A stretch of 64,000 bases of DNA from Prorocentrum cordatum. Its lineage: Eukaryota; Sar; Dinophyceae; Prorocentrales; Prorocentraceae. Below the pieces are notes generated by a model. That model was not told where the DNA came from and ran no database searches. It was given only the letters and a program-made list of their open reading frames with translations. Location of the stretch: positions 1 through 64,000 of the forward strand of contig CAUYUJ010015309.1 of NCBI GenBank assembly GCA_963575745.1, given 5' to 3'. The position numbers and the translations under genes were made by a program. This document shows, one piece after another, positions 10,787 through 20,754 of the stretch (the first letter of the stretch is position 1; every line of letters begins with the position of its first letter).

Positions 10787-10962
10787 GGCCGCCGTAGCGG
10801 GGACCAGGCGTAACAGATGAGTCTAGCTGCGTTTGGTAGCCGAATGCGTCCGGGATGGCGCGCTATTGTTGGGGCGTAGCCACGTCGTTGGGGGGGGGGT
10901 AAACAACGTGCATCAGTCGTTATATGCCTGCTGCGCGTGTGGCAAGGATGGGCATCGCATGC

Positions 10963-11345
10963 GCGGGCACCCGCGCGCCCTTGCATCTGCGGCCCCCCGC
11001 TAGCCAGCCATAGCCCAGCAAGTTCCTCGGCGGGGCTTCAAGGGGATTGCATCATTGCCGCGGTAATGGCACCATCGCAATGGAGTTCTCTCGATTCCTG
11101 GGAGCCGAACGTCGTCGCCCGAACACTCGGTGACAATCCCAGGGCATAGTTCGGTCGGGAGTACATGCTACTGTTTGGGGTGTATCCAGACTGTTTGGGG
11201 GAGACTATACATGTGTCAGAAATGTCTATGCTTGCTGCGCACGTTGCAAGGATGGGCATCGCGTGCGCGGGCACCCGTGCGCCCTTGTCCCTGCGGCCCA
11301 CCGATGGCCAGCCATGACCCAGAAAGCTCCTATGTAACATTGCCG
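10963..11345. repeat. Two truncated unit heads (array copies 4 and 5)
   Basis: Copy 4 (10963-11065) reproduces the unit head up to 'ggattgcatcattgccgcg' and stops just before the spliced-leader position. Copy 5 (11155-11345) is a more diverged head with part of the preceding unit end. Neither contains protein-coding sequence. The array therefore ends in promoter-region fragments. Confidence 0.7.
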
Positions 11346-11621
11346 CGTTATCGACGCCATTGCTGTTTTCCCTGGACGCGACCGGGACTGGTCGGATCCC
11401 TGCAGCGTAGAAAAAATGTTGCAGGGTTGCGTCTGTCCGTCCGTCCGCTCCAGCCAGCGCCAACAGCAAGCGGCAGCGTGATCGTGGCGAGGCCCGATTT
11501 CGTTGATGCCAAAGTCTCTGGCCAGAGTTCCGGCCACGGTTTGCAGTGCGGCCGCGGGACGAACATGAGTCGTGTATACTATCGCTGTCCGCTCACATCG
11601 CCTGCTTTTCAAAACTAGTGA
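11346..11621. other. Unique spacer
   Basis: Moderate-GC sequence with no convincing open frame or repeat beyond a short 'gtccgtccgtccg' stretch near 11441. Confidence 0.6.
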
Positions 11622-11880
11622 TTATGATGGTATTGGGGATGCTCGGTGATGTTTGGTGACCTTGGCGATGCTGATGGTGACGATCATGCTGCTGATGCTG
11701 ATGAGCGTGGCTGGGGTGTTGGCGGTGATGGTGTTGCTTTGATCGCGGTGATGGTGATGAATGTGATGGCTGCGGTGACGCCGGTAATGGTGATGGATAT
11801 GGTGATGGTGATGAGGATGATGATCAGGAGGATGATGAGGATGATGACGATGCTGATGATGATGCTGGCGACCATGAGGA
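11622..11880. repeat. (GATGGT)n-type degenerate microsatellite
   Basis: Imperfect TGATGG/GATGCT triplet-hexamer repeats. Both strands are open because the repeat lacks stop triplets in most frames. Confidence 0.85.
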
Positions 11881-12395
11881 GGAGAAAGAGGAGGAGGAGG
11901 AGGAGGAGGAGGAGGAATAGGAGGAGGAGGAGGAGGAGAGATGGAGGAGGAAGAGGAGGAGGAAAAGGAAGAGGTGGAGAAGGTGGAGGAGGAGGAGGAA
12001 GAGGAGTAGGAGGAGGAGGAGGAGAAGGAGGAGAGCACGAAGACGAGGAACAGGAAGAGGAGGATGAGGATTTGGAGGAGGAAGGGGAGGACACGAAAGA
12101 GGAGAAGGAAGAGCAGGAGGAAGAGGAGGAGGAGGAGGAGGAGGAGGAGGAGGAGGAGAAGGTGGAGAAGGAGGAGGAGGAGGAGGAGAAAGGGGAAGGA
12201 GCAGGGGGAGGGAAAGGGAGAGGACGAGGAGGAGGAGGAGCAGAGCAGGAGCAGGAGGAGGAGGAGGAGGAGCAGGAGGAGGATGAGGAGGAGGAGGAGG
12301 AGGAACACGAGGAGGAGGAGAACGAGGAGGAGGGGGAGGAGGATTAGGAGGAGGAGGAGGAGGGGGAGGAGGAGGAGAAGGAGGAGGGGTATGGG
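11881..12395. repeat. (GGA)n polypurine tract
   Basis: About 500 bp of GGA/GAA triplets, purine on the + strand with almost no pyrimidine. Glu-rich (+) and Pro/Ser-rich (-) frames are not genes. Triplex-forming potential is expected of such mirror-symmetric tracts. Confidence 0.95.
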
Positions 12396-12599
12396 GAGGA
12401 TGGCAAGCCAGGTGCGTTCGCTTCATATCTGACGTCTTAACCCTCCCTCCCATCCATCGACAAGGCGTAGATTTCCTCTCTATGTGCACAGTCGGATGTC
12501 GTATCAGAGGGTAGCATTGCATGGTGTAGCTTTATGTTGAAGATCAACGCGTATCCTGACATAGCACGACGCGCCGACGACCCAAACTGGGGTGGGGTT

Positions 12600-12803
12600 C
12601 CGCGGTCAACAAAAATCAGCGAATCGGCACCGATTGTGTAATCACTTCCGATGGTTGTTTCGGGGGGCATTTTCTAGAATTTGGGGCCGATTTGGAAGAT
12701 CCGAAAACCATGCCGTGGCATGGCGCTGGAAATTATGACGCAGTCGCTGCAGCGGGAACACGATTCGGAACGAGCGGAAACGCGGAAATGAGGCCAGCGT
12801 TGC
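12600..12803 (+). repeat. ~200 bp dispersed element flanking the GGATCACC satellite (copy 1)
   Basis: Matches 34095-34292 on the same strand, including 'gtaatcacttcc.atggtt', 'gaccgaaaaccatgcc' and the exact run 'acgattcggaacgagcgg' plus 'aaacgcggaaatgaggccag'. It contains a near-palindrome, CCATGCCGTGGCATGG. Both copies lie beside the two GGATCACC satellites. Confidence 0.8.
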
Positions 12804-12847
12804 TGCGGGAAGAGGTCAAACCTCACAAGGGAAGCGGGGGGGGGGGG

Positions 12848-13735
12848 CGCGATCACCGGATCACCGGATCACCGGATCACCGGACCTCCGGATGATCACG
12901 GGCTCACCGGATCACCGGATAAACGGATCGCCGGATCACGGATCGCCGGATCACGGACACCAGATCCCCGGACCCGGATCCACCGGATCACGGATGGCCG
13001 GATCACGGATCACCGTGCTCCCCGGGATTCACGGCACCCGGATCACCGGACTTCTGTGATCACGCGGATACCGGATACAGATCAACGTGATCGCGGATTC
13101 GCCGGCTCACGGATCACGGATCAACGGATCACCGGATCACCGGATCACCGGATCACCGGATCACCGGATCACCAGATCACCGGATCACCAGATCACCGGA
13201 TCACCGGATCTCCGGATCACCGGATCACCGGATCACCAGATCACCGGATCACCAGATCACCGGATCACCGGATCACCGGATCGCCGGATCGCCAGATCGC
13301 CGGATCACCGGATCTCCGGATCACTGGATCACCTGATCGCCGGCTCGCCGGATCGCTGGATCACCGGATGGCCGGATCACCGGATCACCGGATCACCGGA
13401 TCACCGGATCACCGGATCACCGGATCACCGCATCGCCGGATCGCCGGATCCCCGGATCACCGGATCACCGGATCACTGGATCGCCGGATCGCCGGATCTC
13501 CGGGTCGGCGGATCACCGGATCACCGGATCACCGGATCGCCGGATCACCGGATCACCGGATCACCGGATCACCGGATCTCCGGATCACCGGATCACCGGA
13601 TCACCAGATCACCGGATCACCGGATCACCGGATCACCGGATCACCGGATCACCGGATCACCGGATCACCGGATCACCGGATCACCGGATCACCGGATCTC
13701 CGGATCACCGGATCACCGGATCGCCGGATCGCCGG
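12848..13735 (+). repeat. 8-bp GGATCACC satellite, array 1
   Basis: Tandem GGATCACC, irregular until about 13110 and then nearly pure, with variants GGATCGCC, GGATCTCC and AGATCACC. Because 8 is not a multiple of 3, the + strand reads ITGSPDHR in a 24-nt cycle in all three frames with no stop. The 500-residue frames here are therefore repeat artefacts. Each unit carries a GATC. Confidence 0.95.
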
Positions 13736-13949
13736 GCGACCGGCGGGCGGGCGCCGAGTCGGTCGGCGGGACGGGCGGGTCGGGTCGGGCGGGTCGGCCG
13801 GCGATTGCCAATCCAGGGAGGCCCCGCCTGAGCGAGGACAGTATCGGTCATCCATGTTGTTTGTTCGGTTTCGTGCCCCTCCCGCTGCCCACAGAGGCCC
13901 CCGACGCAGCGCGCAGAGGCCCCAGACGCAGCCTCACGGGTCCGCGCCA

Positions 13950-14190
13950 CGCTACTCACACGTTTCGTGGCCCCCCATGGGGAGGCTCCGCCGCCCATGT
14001 CGGCATACCCCTCACACGTTTCGTGGGCCTTTGGGGAGATCTACTTCAGATGCAGTGGCGCAATTTGCCGGCATGGCCCTGACAAGTTTCATGGACCAAT
14101 GGGGAGGTCCACCGAAGATCCAGTGGCGCAGTTTGCTTGCGTGCCCGCCGCTCATTTCGGCATACCTCTCACACGTTTCCGGGCCCAGGC
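13950..14190. repeat. Four-copy imperfect repeat (55-90 bp)
   Basis: 'cacacgtttcgtgg..tggggag' recurs near 13958, 14013, 14081 (acaagtttcatgg) and 14171 (cacacgtttccggg), each with 'cggcata' or 'cagtggcgca' nearby. No function recognised. Confidence 0.7.
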
Positions 14191-14197
14191 CTGCGGT

Positions 14198-14350
14198 CAC
14201 GGCCGCCGCCGCCGCCGTCGTTGTCGTCGCCGTCCTCGTCGCCGCCGCCGCCGTCCCCGCCGTCGCCACCGCCACCGCCGCCGCCGCCGTGATCGTCGTC
14301 GTCGTCGCCGTCGTTGCCGCCGTCGTGGCTGTCGTCGTCGGTCGTCGTCC
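14198..14350. repeat. (GCC/GTC)n triplet repeat
   Basis: GCC and GTC triplets mixed, readable as Ala/Val or Arg runs in different frames. No unique coding signature. Confidence 0.9.
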
Positions 14351-14890
14351 CCGACGTGCAAGGTTGAATGCGCCCATGGGGCCCATTCAGGCCCCGGGGT
14401 CCACAGACACGAGCCCGCGGAGCAATCGATATCGGAGACGGGTCGAGAGCCTCCGGGGAGCCGCCGGGAGCGTTGGTCGCGTCCGGGGCGGGGCGGCCCG
14501 CGCGGCCCCGGACGCAAGCGCCAAGGTCGGTGCGCCACAGCTCGGAAAACTGGTGCGCCGAACCCATGCGGAAGCCCTTCCCCGCGGGGCCGCCACATCA
14601 TGTCAGTAATCCGAGCGGGTCGTTCCCAACCTTGTAACTGTCCTTACTTTTTTGGGCTTCTGAGCCTTGAATAGGGGGAGTATCAGGCGCGAGCCCCGCC
14701 CCAGATGTCAGGTCCAGCGCGGGCCTCCGAGGTTGAAAGCCCCGTTTTGTCCTGAGTGGCTCCCCCGGCCGCGTGCGGCGGTCAAGGGGGAGTTACCGGG
14801 TCGTGCTGGCGCAGAGTTTGCGTCACCACGGGAAGTGGCCACCTGTACGTTTCCGATCCTCCCCTCCTGCTTCCAACCTTGTCGTCCTCG
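14351..14890. other. GC-rich spacer before the hairpin array
   Basis: No repeat structure and no convincing gene. Overlapping Arg/Pro-rich frames on both strands are what high GC alone produces. Confidence 0.5.
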
Positions 14891-15714
14891 GCGGGAGAGG
14901 GAACTTGACAGGGTTCACTCTCCCGCGTGCGTGTGGGCTGGGGAGGGAACTTGAAAAGGTTCCCTCTCTAGCTGCGGGAGAGGGAACTTGAAAAGGTTCA
15001 CTCTCCCGCTTGCGGTCGGCCTGAAGGGGGAACTTGAAAAGGTTCACCCTTCAGTCGCGGGAAGGAGAACTTGCAAAGGTTCACTTTCCCGCTTGCGGTC
15101 AAACTGGAGAGGGAGCTTGAAAAGGCTCACTCTCCAGGCGTGGGAAAGGGAACTTGAAAAGGTTCACTTTCCCTCTCTTTTGTTGGGTCTGGAGAGGGAG
15201 CTTGAAAAGGCTCACCCTCCAGGCGGGGGAAAGGGAACTTGAAAAGGTTCACTTCCCCCCTCTTTTCTTGGGCCTGGAGAGGGAACTTGAAAAGGTTCAC
15301 TCTCCAGGCGGGGGAAAGGGAACTTGAAAAGGTTCACTTTCCCCTCGTTTCTTGGTTTGGAGAGGGAGCTTGAAAAGGCTCACTCTCCAGGCGGGGGAAA
15401 GGGAACTTGAAAAGGTTCACTTTCCCCTTCTTCTCTTGGGTCTGGAGAGGGAACTTGAAAAGGTTCACTCTCCAGCCGCGGGAAAGGGAACTTGCAAAGG
15501 TTCACTTCCCCCCCGGAGAAGGAACTTGAAAAAGTTCACTCTCCAGCCGCGGGAAATGGAACTTGCAAAGGTTCACTTTCTCGCCTGCGTTCGAACTGGA
15601 GAGGGAACTTGAAAAGGTTCACTCTCCAGGCAGGGGAAGGGGACTTGAAAAAGTTCACTTCCTCTCTCTTTTCTTGGGTCTGGAGAGGGAACTTATAAAG
15701 GTTCACTTTCTAGG
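14891..15714. repeat. Array of 20 tandem hairpins with covarying stems
   Basis: Twenty units of 32-37 bp share the core GGGAACTTGAAAAGGTTCAC, flanked by variable arms that are complementary in each unit. Units start at 14891, 14937, 14974, 15021, 15057, 15104, 15143, 15189, 15225, 15274, 15310, 15357, 15393, 15442, 15478, 15513, 15549, 15596, 15631 and 15679. Arms include CTGGAGAG/CTCTCCAG, CTGAAGGG/CCCTTCAG and GGGAAAG/CTTTCCC; the inner stem varies as GAAC/GTTC or GAGC/GCTC. The loop is GAAA or GCAA (GNRA type) in 18 units. From 15104 to about 15475 the units pair into ~85 bp dimers (two hairpins separated by about 4 and 14 bp). Transcription is not shown by the sequence. Confidence 0.93.
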
Positions 15715-15799
15715 TGTCCCGGAGGCTCCCGATTGAGATTCCATCGCAATCCACTCAGAGACGGGGCTCCCGCTCGAGACCCTGCACGGTGAGTACGTG

Positions 15800-15995
15800 A
15801 GTGTGCGAGTGCGTGAGTGAGCGAGTGAGTGAGTGAGTGAGTGAGTGAGTCAGTGAGTGTTGATGGTGATGGTGATGGTGATGATTATGATGATGATGGT
15901 GATGATGATGATGATGATGGTGGTGATGATGATGATGATGATGCTGATGATGATGATGATGATGATGTTGACGATTCTGCTGACGATGGTGATTA
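15800..15995. repeat. (GTGA)n followed by (GATGGT)n
   Basis: About 50 bp of GTGA tetranucleotides, then about 140 bp of GAT/GGT triplets. Confidence 0.9.
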
Positions 15996-16199
15996 TGCTG
16001 ATGAGAGAGAGAGGGGAAGGGAGGAGAAGGACTGCACGGGGGGGGGGCCTCAGAAAGCAAGATGGAGGTCCCGGAGGTCCGCGGGGGGTTCCGGCTGCAG
16101 CTGCGAGGCTGTATGAGATGGCTTCCATTGAGAAAAGGAGGCATGATGGTAGGACCTTCTGTTGGTTAAGTGTGTGTTCTATTGTTTTTCGTACGTTTT

Positions 16200-17010
16200 T
16201 GGCGGATTCGGGAATACTCCGGAGGTCACCAGAAATCTCCAGGTTGCCCGGGGGGCTCATGGATCTCCCGGTGCTGCGAGGAAGTGTTGTTAGCTTGTGC
16301 TCTTTTTTTTTGTGTGTTTTCCGGGGGTCACGGCCAGGGAGTCTCCGGATTGCCCTCCGGGGGGCCCCAGGGGGGCCAAGACGTCCAAAGCGCAAAAAGC
16401 TTTCTCAAATCGTCCTGCATCCTCTCTCCGCTGTCGGCGGGGTCTCCGAGAGCTCTTGGGACGCCCGGGAGGATTCGAGACGTCGACTTCCTTGGCGTCT
16501 CCTCCCAGACTCCGGAGGTCACCGGAAGTCTCCAGATTGCTCCGGGGATCTCGCGGATCTCCCGGTGGCGCGAGGAACTGTTGTTAGTTTGAGTGTTTCT
16601 TGTATGTTTCCTTTTAATACTTTCCAGAAGTCTCTGGAAATCGCCGAGACTCCGGAGGACCTCGGAGGCCCCAGAGGGGCCAAGACGTTCCAAAAGCAAA
16701 AGGCCGTTCTCAAATCGTGTTCCCTCCCCCCTCCGCTTTCGGCGGGGTCCCCGAGAGTTCTGGGAGGCCCAAGGAGGGCTTGAGACGTCGACATCCTTGG
16801 CTTCTTCCTTCTTTCCCCGCCGGAGTCCTCGGAGGTCGCCAGGGGCCTCAGGCGTTGCGCGGCCCAACACGTCCAAAAACTTGAAGTTCGCTCCCTCCTC
16901 TCTCGGCGGAGTGTCCGGAGGGCCCAGAGGCCGCAGGAGGGGCACATGCAGTGAAAGACCTGGAGCCTTCTCCCTCCTGCTTCGGTGGAGTTTCCGGAGG
17001 CTATTAGAAG
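16200..17010. repeat. Degenerate ~300 bp tandem repeat
   Basis: 'actccggaggtcacc..aatctccag', 'ggatctcccggtg..gcgagga' and 'ccaagacgt.ccaaa..gcaaaa..ttctcaaatcgt' recur at about 16200-16495 and 16496-16800. Two shorter, more diverged copies follow (16800-16930 and 16930-17010). No shared reading frame. Confidence 0.75.
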
Positions 17011-17352
17011 GCCCACGCCGTCCAAGAAAGGAATTAGTCACGCTTCGCGTAACCCCGCCAGCCAATTCAGAAGCCCTGCCCATGAGAGCTGGCGGGAAAT
17101 GGCAATACTAGACACATATAGTGAATCAGAGTGAGCAAGGAGAGGGAGGTGATGAGGATGTTGAGCAATGCCGGGTGCTTGCACGTACCCACGCACTATT
17201 CTGCTCTTGTTCGCCTTCTACGTTTTTTTTGGTCTGTTTCGTCGCACGTTCTACGACGTCAAGGGTTCTCGTTCGATGGTACGCAACGCCACCGTTTTTG
17301 TCAGTGCCCAGTACGCGTTTTGACGCCGGTGTTCGGAGGGGTTTTACGTTTG

Positions 17353-17384
17353 CCCCCCCCCCCCCCCCCCCCCCCTTGTCCTCG
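17353..17384. repeat. Poly-C run
   Basis: About 30 consecutive C, followed by T-runs and (CTC)n to about 17560. Confidence 0.95.
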
Positions 17385-17574
17385 CGGTTTGCTGCCATTT
17401 TTTTGCCTCGTCTTCCCTCCCGTTTTTTTTTTTTGTCGGCCGTTTGTTGTTTTTGGCCATTTTGGAGCATCTTCGCCCTCCTCCTACTCCTCCTCCTCCC
17501 TTTCCTCTTCCTCCTTCTTCTCCTCGTCCGCCTCCGCCTCCTCCTCATTCCTCCAACCCCTCGCGAAACCTTCC

Positions 17575-17705
17575 AAAACAATCCTGGGAGGGGAGGGGGG
17601 GGCGGGGTACCCTTCCCCGAAGGAAAGAGAGGTTTCTTTGGAAGAGGAAAGGAAGATCTCGTTAAACCGCCTGTCGCCCCAAAGGGCTGGCGGGATTCTC
17701 TTCCC
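17575..17705 (+). repeat. ~110 bp G-rich dispersed family, copy 1
   Basis: Pattern: a G-run block, 'ccttccccgaagg', a purine stretch with 'ggtt.ct.ttggaagaggaaa', then 'aaaccgcctgtcgcccc'. It matches 22128-22240, 23778-23900, 25120-25230 and 29640-29730. Confidence 0.65.
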
Positions 17706-17873
17706 TCCTTCCTCTGGAAGGTTTCCGTAAACTCCCGGAGAGCCTGCGGCTTCCTTTTCCTGCGTATCTTGCTTCCGCTTCCCCTTGCTTCGTCTCCCTC
17801 GGAACCATCGCCACGCAGGCTCGAGCACTCCCCTTGCTGTGGCACTCCTCGGCTTCTCCAGCACCGCCGGAAC

Positions 17874-18395
17874 ATGGGGAAATCGCAGAGGGAACGCCGG
17901 GCGGCCGAGCGCGCCGCAGCACGCGAGGCCGGTGCCTCTGTGGCCGACGGCGTCGATCGATGTGCGCGAGGCCGGGCCAGTCCGCGCCCCGCCTGTCCGC
18001 GCGATTCTGCCCGTGGGGCAGCTGGCCGTGGCTGCCCCACCGTCGAGGCCGGCGTGTGCCGCGCAGCCGCCGAGGCCCGCGCGTGCCCCCAGGGTGCCGT
18101 GGGTCCCGCCCGCGACTCCTGTGGCCCCGTCTCCGGGGCCGCCGGCTGCGGCTGCTCCTCCGTCGAGGCCGGCGTGCGCCGCGCAGCCGCCGGGGCCGGC
18201 GTGTGCCCCCAGGGCGCCGCGGGTCCCACCCGCGGCTCCTGCGGCTTCGCCTCCAGTGAGGGCGGCGCCTGCGCCGTGGCGGGCGGCGCGGCCGCCGGCT
18301 CCGCGCGAGGACCGCTCTCGGGAGCGCACGCCACGAGAGGCGGGGAAGGCCGGCGTGGCCCGGGCCCCCCGGCGCCCGAAGGCCCAGGCGCCTGA
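17874..18395 (+). CDS. Possible small protein with two 43-44-residue repeats (uncertain)
   Basis: An ATG in reasonable context (cggaacATGGgg) opens 173 codons. The start MGKSQRERRAAERAAAREAG is charged and helix-prone. It is followed by two similar blocks: GCPTVEAGVC..CPQGAVGP..SCG and GCSSVEAGVR..CPQGAAGP..SCG, encoded by a ~130 bp tandem duplication (about 18010-18250). A second frame over the same DNA (17785-18660) reads as a Pro/Ala-rich protein and is open for longer, so the true frame is undecided. High GC alone can leave both open. No family recognised. Confidence 0.28.
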   Translation: MGKSQRERRAAERAAAREAGASVADGVDRCARGRASPRPACPRDSARGAAGRGCPTVEAGVCRAAAEARACPQGAVGPARDSCGPVSGAAGCGCSSVEAGVRRAAAGAGVCPQGAAGPTRGSCGFASSEGGACAVAGGAAAGSARGPLSGAHATRGGEGRRGPGPPAPEGPGA

Positions 18396-18639
18396 CCTGG
18401 CTGCCCCAGAGGCGCTGCGCCAGGCGGACGCGCGCGACAACGAGGACGGGCACGCTCGGGAGCAACGAGAAACTCTGGGCGACATGCCGACGCCGCGTTA
18501 TAACACTACCGTTTGTTTTCACATGTCAGGCATGGCAGGCTCGGGCGCATATTTATTGTTAGCCATCGGTGGGTCCGAGCCCTGTCCTGCGAACGTGGCC
18601 GACACTCCGCTGCAGCTAGGTGGCCGGAGCCCTCTGTCA

Positions 18640-19145
18640 GGGCTCGCGGCGCGAAGATGACCGCGTCTCGTCCTCGGGGCACGCGACGCGAAGATGACCG
18701 CGCTTCGCTCTCTGGGCCAAGGATTTGTTGGCACGCTCGCTGGGCCTATGTGCGCCATCACGTATATTGAAGAAACATGATGCCGCCAGACAGTCAAAAT
18801 GCCCAGTGCTTTTGAGGACACTTCCGGGGCCTCCGCGGACCTCAGAGATCCAGAGTGCGGTGCGAGCTATCGCGTCCCGGCCGGCCGTGTGGCCGATACC
18901 ATCGGGCAAGCAGCGTGAGTGAGTGAGTGAGTAGGTTAGCTCTCTCGAAACCGACGGGCTGGCACCCCCCGAAACAGGTGCTCCAACTGTTGCGGGGCGC
19001 CGGCTGTTACGGGGGCCCCCCCTCGCGCCACGGAACGGATTCGGCCCCCAATCCTGTCAGAGCGCTGGGACCTTCTCGGCCGCAGGGCGGCCGGCTTCGG
19101 AGCGCGGTGCAAGCTATCGCGCCCGGGCCGAGTGGCCGATGAAAA
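18640..19145. repeat. Short local duplications
   Basis: 'gcgaagatgaccgcg' occurs twice within 18650-18705. A ~75 bp segment with 'gcgagctatcgc..ccgg' at about 18825-18900 recurs at 19065-19140 as 'gcaagctatcgc..ccgg'. No gene is evident between them. Confidence 0.6.
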
Positions 19146-19555
19146 CCTTCCCGGGCTGGGCCCCCCCGGGGCTCTTCTATATGTAGCCACTTCGGGGCTA
19201 GGCCCGGCGCCGGCCCCTGGAGCATCCAAGCGAGATTCGTTTGCTGCTGCAGCTTCCCCTGCCTCGCCAAACCTTTTGGGCATTGTCCCCAGAGTTTCTG
19301 CGTTCGGTCCTTCCGAGCTCTCAGGAGTGGGGGGTGCTCCTCGAGACGTCGGAGCACGTGCACGGGAAAACCGGCAAGACTATCTTCAAGGTCAGCGGCG
19401 ATTGAACTCGGGGGTCGGGGTGTCCAGCGGGGCCGCCTTCCGAGCCCGGGTGCACCATTTGCGCAAGGTGCGCCCAGTGCCCGGTGCGCCGGGCGTCGAA
19501 GTCTCGCCGGGGGCGCCGTGCGCGCCTAGCCTGCGTCGGCCCCGGTCCCAATCAC

Positions 19556-19885
19556 ATGGCGACGCACGCTGCATCCCTGAGTTCGGTCGCCTGCAAGGCG
19601 CTCGTGCGCTGGGCTCCGAAGGCCAGCGTGTCCGCCGCGACCCTGAAGGCAGCGCTGGCCGACCTGGACTACAAGTTTAAGCGCACAGAGGTCACCTGCA
19701 CAGAAAGGGAGCGGAAGATGCTGCAGAACTTCTTGGACGGGTGCCCGGGCCGCGTGCCCGTGGTCACCTCTGGCCGCGAGGTCCGGTGGCGCGAGCCGCG
19801 CTACGCGGACGAGGAAGGGTACAACGTCCACATCCTCTTCAGCGTGCGGCCGGCGCGCCCGGGCAGCTACGAGGTGAAGAAGTGA
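19556..19885 (+). CDS. Hypothetical protein, 109 aa, possibly the last exon of a longer gene
   Basis: From ATG 19556 (atcacATGGcg) the frame runs to TGA 19883-19885. The product is of mixed composition, unlike the repeat-derived frames around it: MATHAASLSSVACKALVRW, then a helical KAALADLDYKFKRTEVTC, ERERKMLQNFL and a C-terminal YNVHILFSVRPARPGSYEVKK-type segment. Third positions are strongly G/C, as in the other real genes here. No domain recognised. The same frame is open 24 codons upstream, so translation could start earlier or this could be a 3' exon. Confidence 0.5.
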   Translation: MATHAASLSSVACKALVRWAPKASVSAATLKAALADLDYKFKRTEVTCTERERKMLQNFLDGCPGRVPVVTSGREVRWREPRYADEEGYNVHILFSVRPARPGSYEVKK

Positions 19886-20397
19886 CCTGGCTTTGGCATG
19901 TCCTCGTCGTCCTCCGGCCGCTTCCCTTTTTGGTTTTTCTTCGGTATCCATCCCCTGGAGCGATCCGGAGGGCTCTGGCGAAATCGTGGGGGCGTGTTTT
20001 TGGGCGCCGTCAACCTCCGGAGGCCCTGTCATCGGGCCGCGCGCTTCTTCTTGAGCGTCCAAATGACAAACGGGGGGCGCGCCCCGCGCCGAAAGTGGTT
20101 CTGAGGCATAATAATATCCATGAATACACTCTCAAACGAGATCACAGAGATTGATGAAATTGGTTTTTGTTTGGACATCCGGGGGTGGGGTGCCAGCCTT
20201 GGCCAGAAGAGGTGCAAATAATGATCATCCTCGTATCCAGAAAGGCCATTCCCTCGGGCTCTAACATCGTTGGCGGGGGCTGCCGGCAATCGCGTTACAA
20301 CGGGCTGTGGCGCATGCTATTCTCAATGAGCTTACGGATCCCCCCCGCGCGCAGCAGGAGCCTACAGTGCCATTGGCTGATTTGGACATCATCTGAT
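19886..20397. other. Spacer
   Basis: No repeat and no convincing frame. It has an AT-richer patch near 20105-20160. Confidence 0.5.
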
Positions 20398-20450
20398 GCC
20401 CTCCTGCTGCTGCTGCCCCTCCTCCTTTCCTCCTCCTCCGCCTCCTCCTC

Positions 20451-20481
<31 letters not shown>

Positions 20482-20515
20482 TCCTCCTCCGCCTCCTCCT
20501 CCCCCTTCTCCTCCT
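20398..20515. repeat. (CTC)n polypyrimidine tract
   Basis: CTC/CTG triplets with pyrimidine on the + strand. The poly-Ser, Pro and Leu frames are artefacts. Confidence 0.93.
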
Positions 20516-20754
20516 GGGCTGCTTCGCCGCGCCGCCGCTCTGTCGAAGACGACGTTCTTCGGTTTCCTGGGGCCCCTGGTCGTTTCGCGCCGCGCCGGCG
20601 CCCATTTTCCAGACACGAGCTGCGCGTGTGGTCGCAGCTGTCCCGCGGGGGAAAGCAAAAACATCATTGGGTAAATATTTAGCAAACGCGCTCAGATAGC
20701 AACGCCCCCGCGCCGCAGACGGCGCCGTTTGAACACGAACCAAGACATGTTCGA

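Larger units (their letters stand above)
1545..11345 (+). repeat. Tandem array of ~3 kb gene units (three long copies, two truncated heads)
   Basis: The same unit recurs head to tail. Copy 1 is about 1545-5039 (expanded), copy 2 5040-8008 (2969 bp), copy 3 8009-10962 (2954 bp), copy 4 head 10963-11065 and copy 5 head 11155-11345. Landmarks: 'caagtgttgc' at 1967 and 5251, with 'caagtgttcc' at 8214. The unit head 'gcgggcacccg' is at 5040, 8009, 10963 and, as 'gcgggcacccgtg', near 11258. Each unit holds about 110 bp upstream sequence, a DinoSL-like relic, a P-loop protein region and a low-complexity tail. Copies 2 and 3 are closest to each other and share a 13 bp deletion that copy 1 lacks. This is the tandem gene-array organisation known from dinoflagellates, here in decay. 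Confidence 0.92.

Noticed and set aside
13056-14609. Open frame of about 517 codons rich in ITGSPDHR
   Set aside because: It is produced by the 8 bp GGATCACC satellite, which has no stop in any + frame; the remainder is GC-rich spacer.
14891-15714. CRISPR-like array
   Set aside because: Units are hairpins themselves, spacers are short and similar rather than unique, no cas genes exist, and the genome is eukaryotic.
17785-18660. 291-codon Pro/Ala-rich frame
   Set aside because: Overlaps another open frame over the same tandem duplication; neither can be preferred from sequence, so only the ATG-started shorter one is listed, with low confidence.
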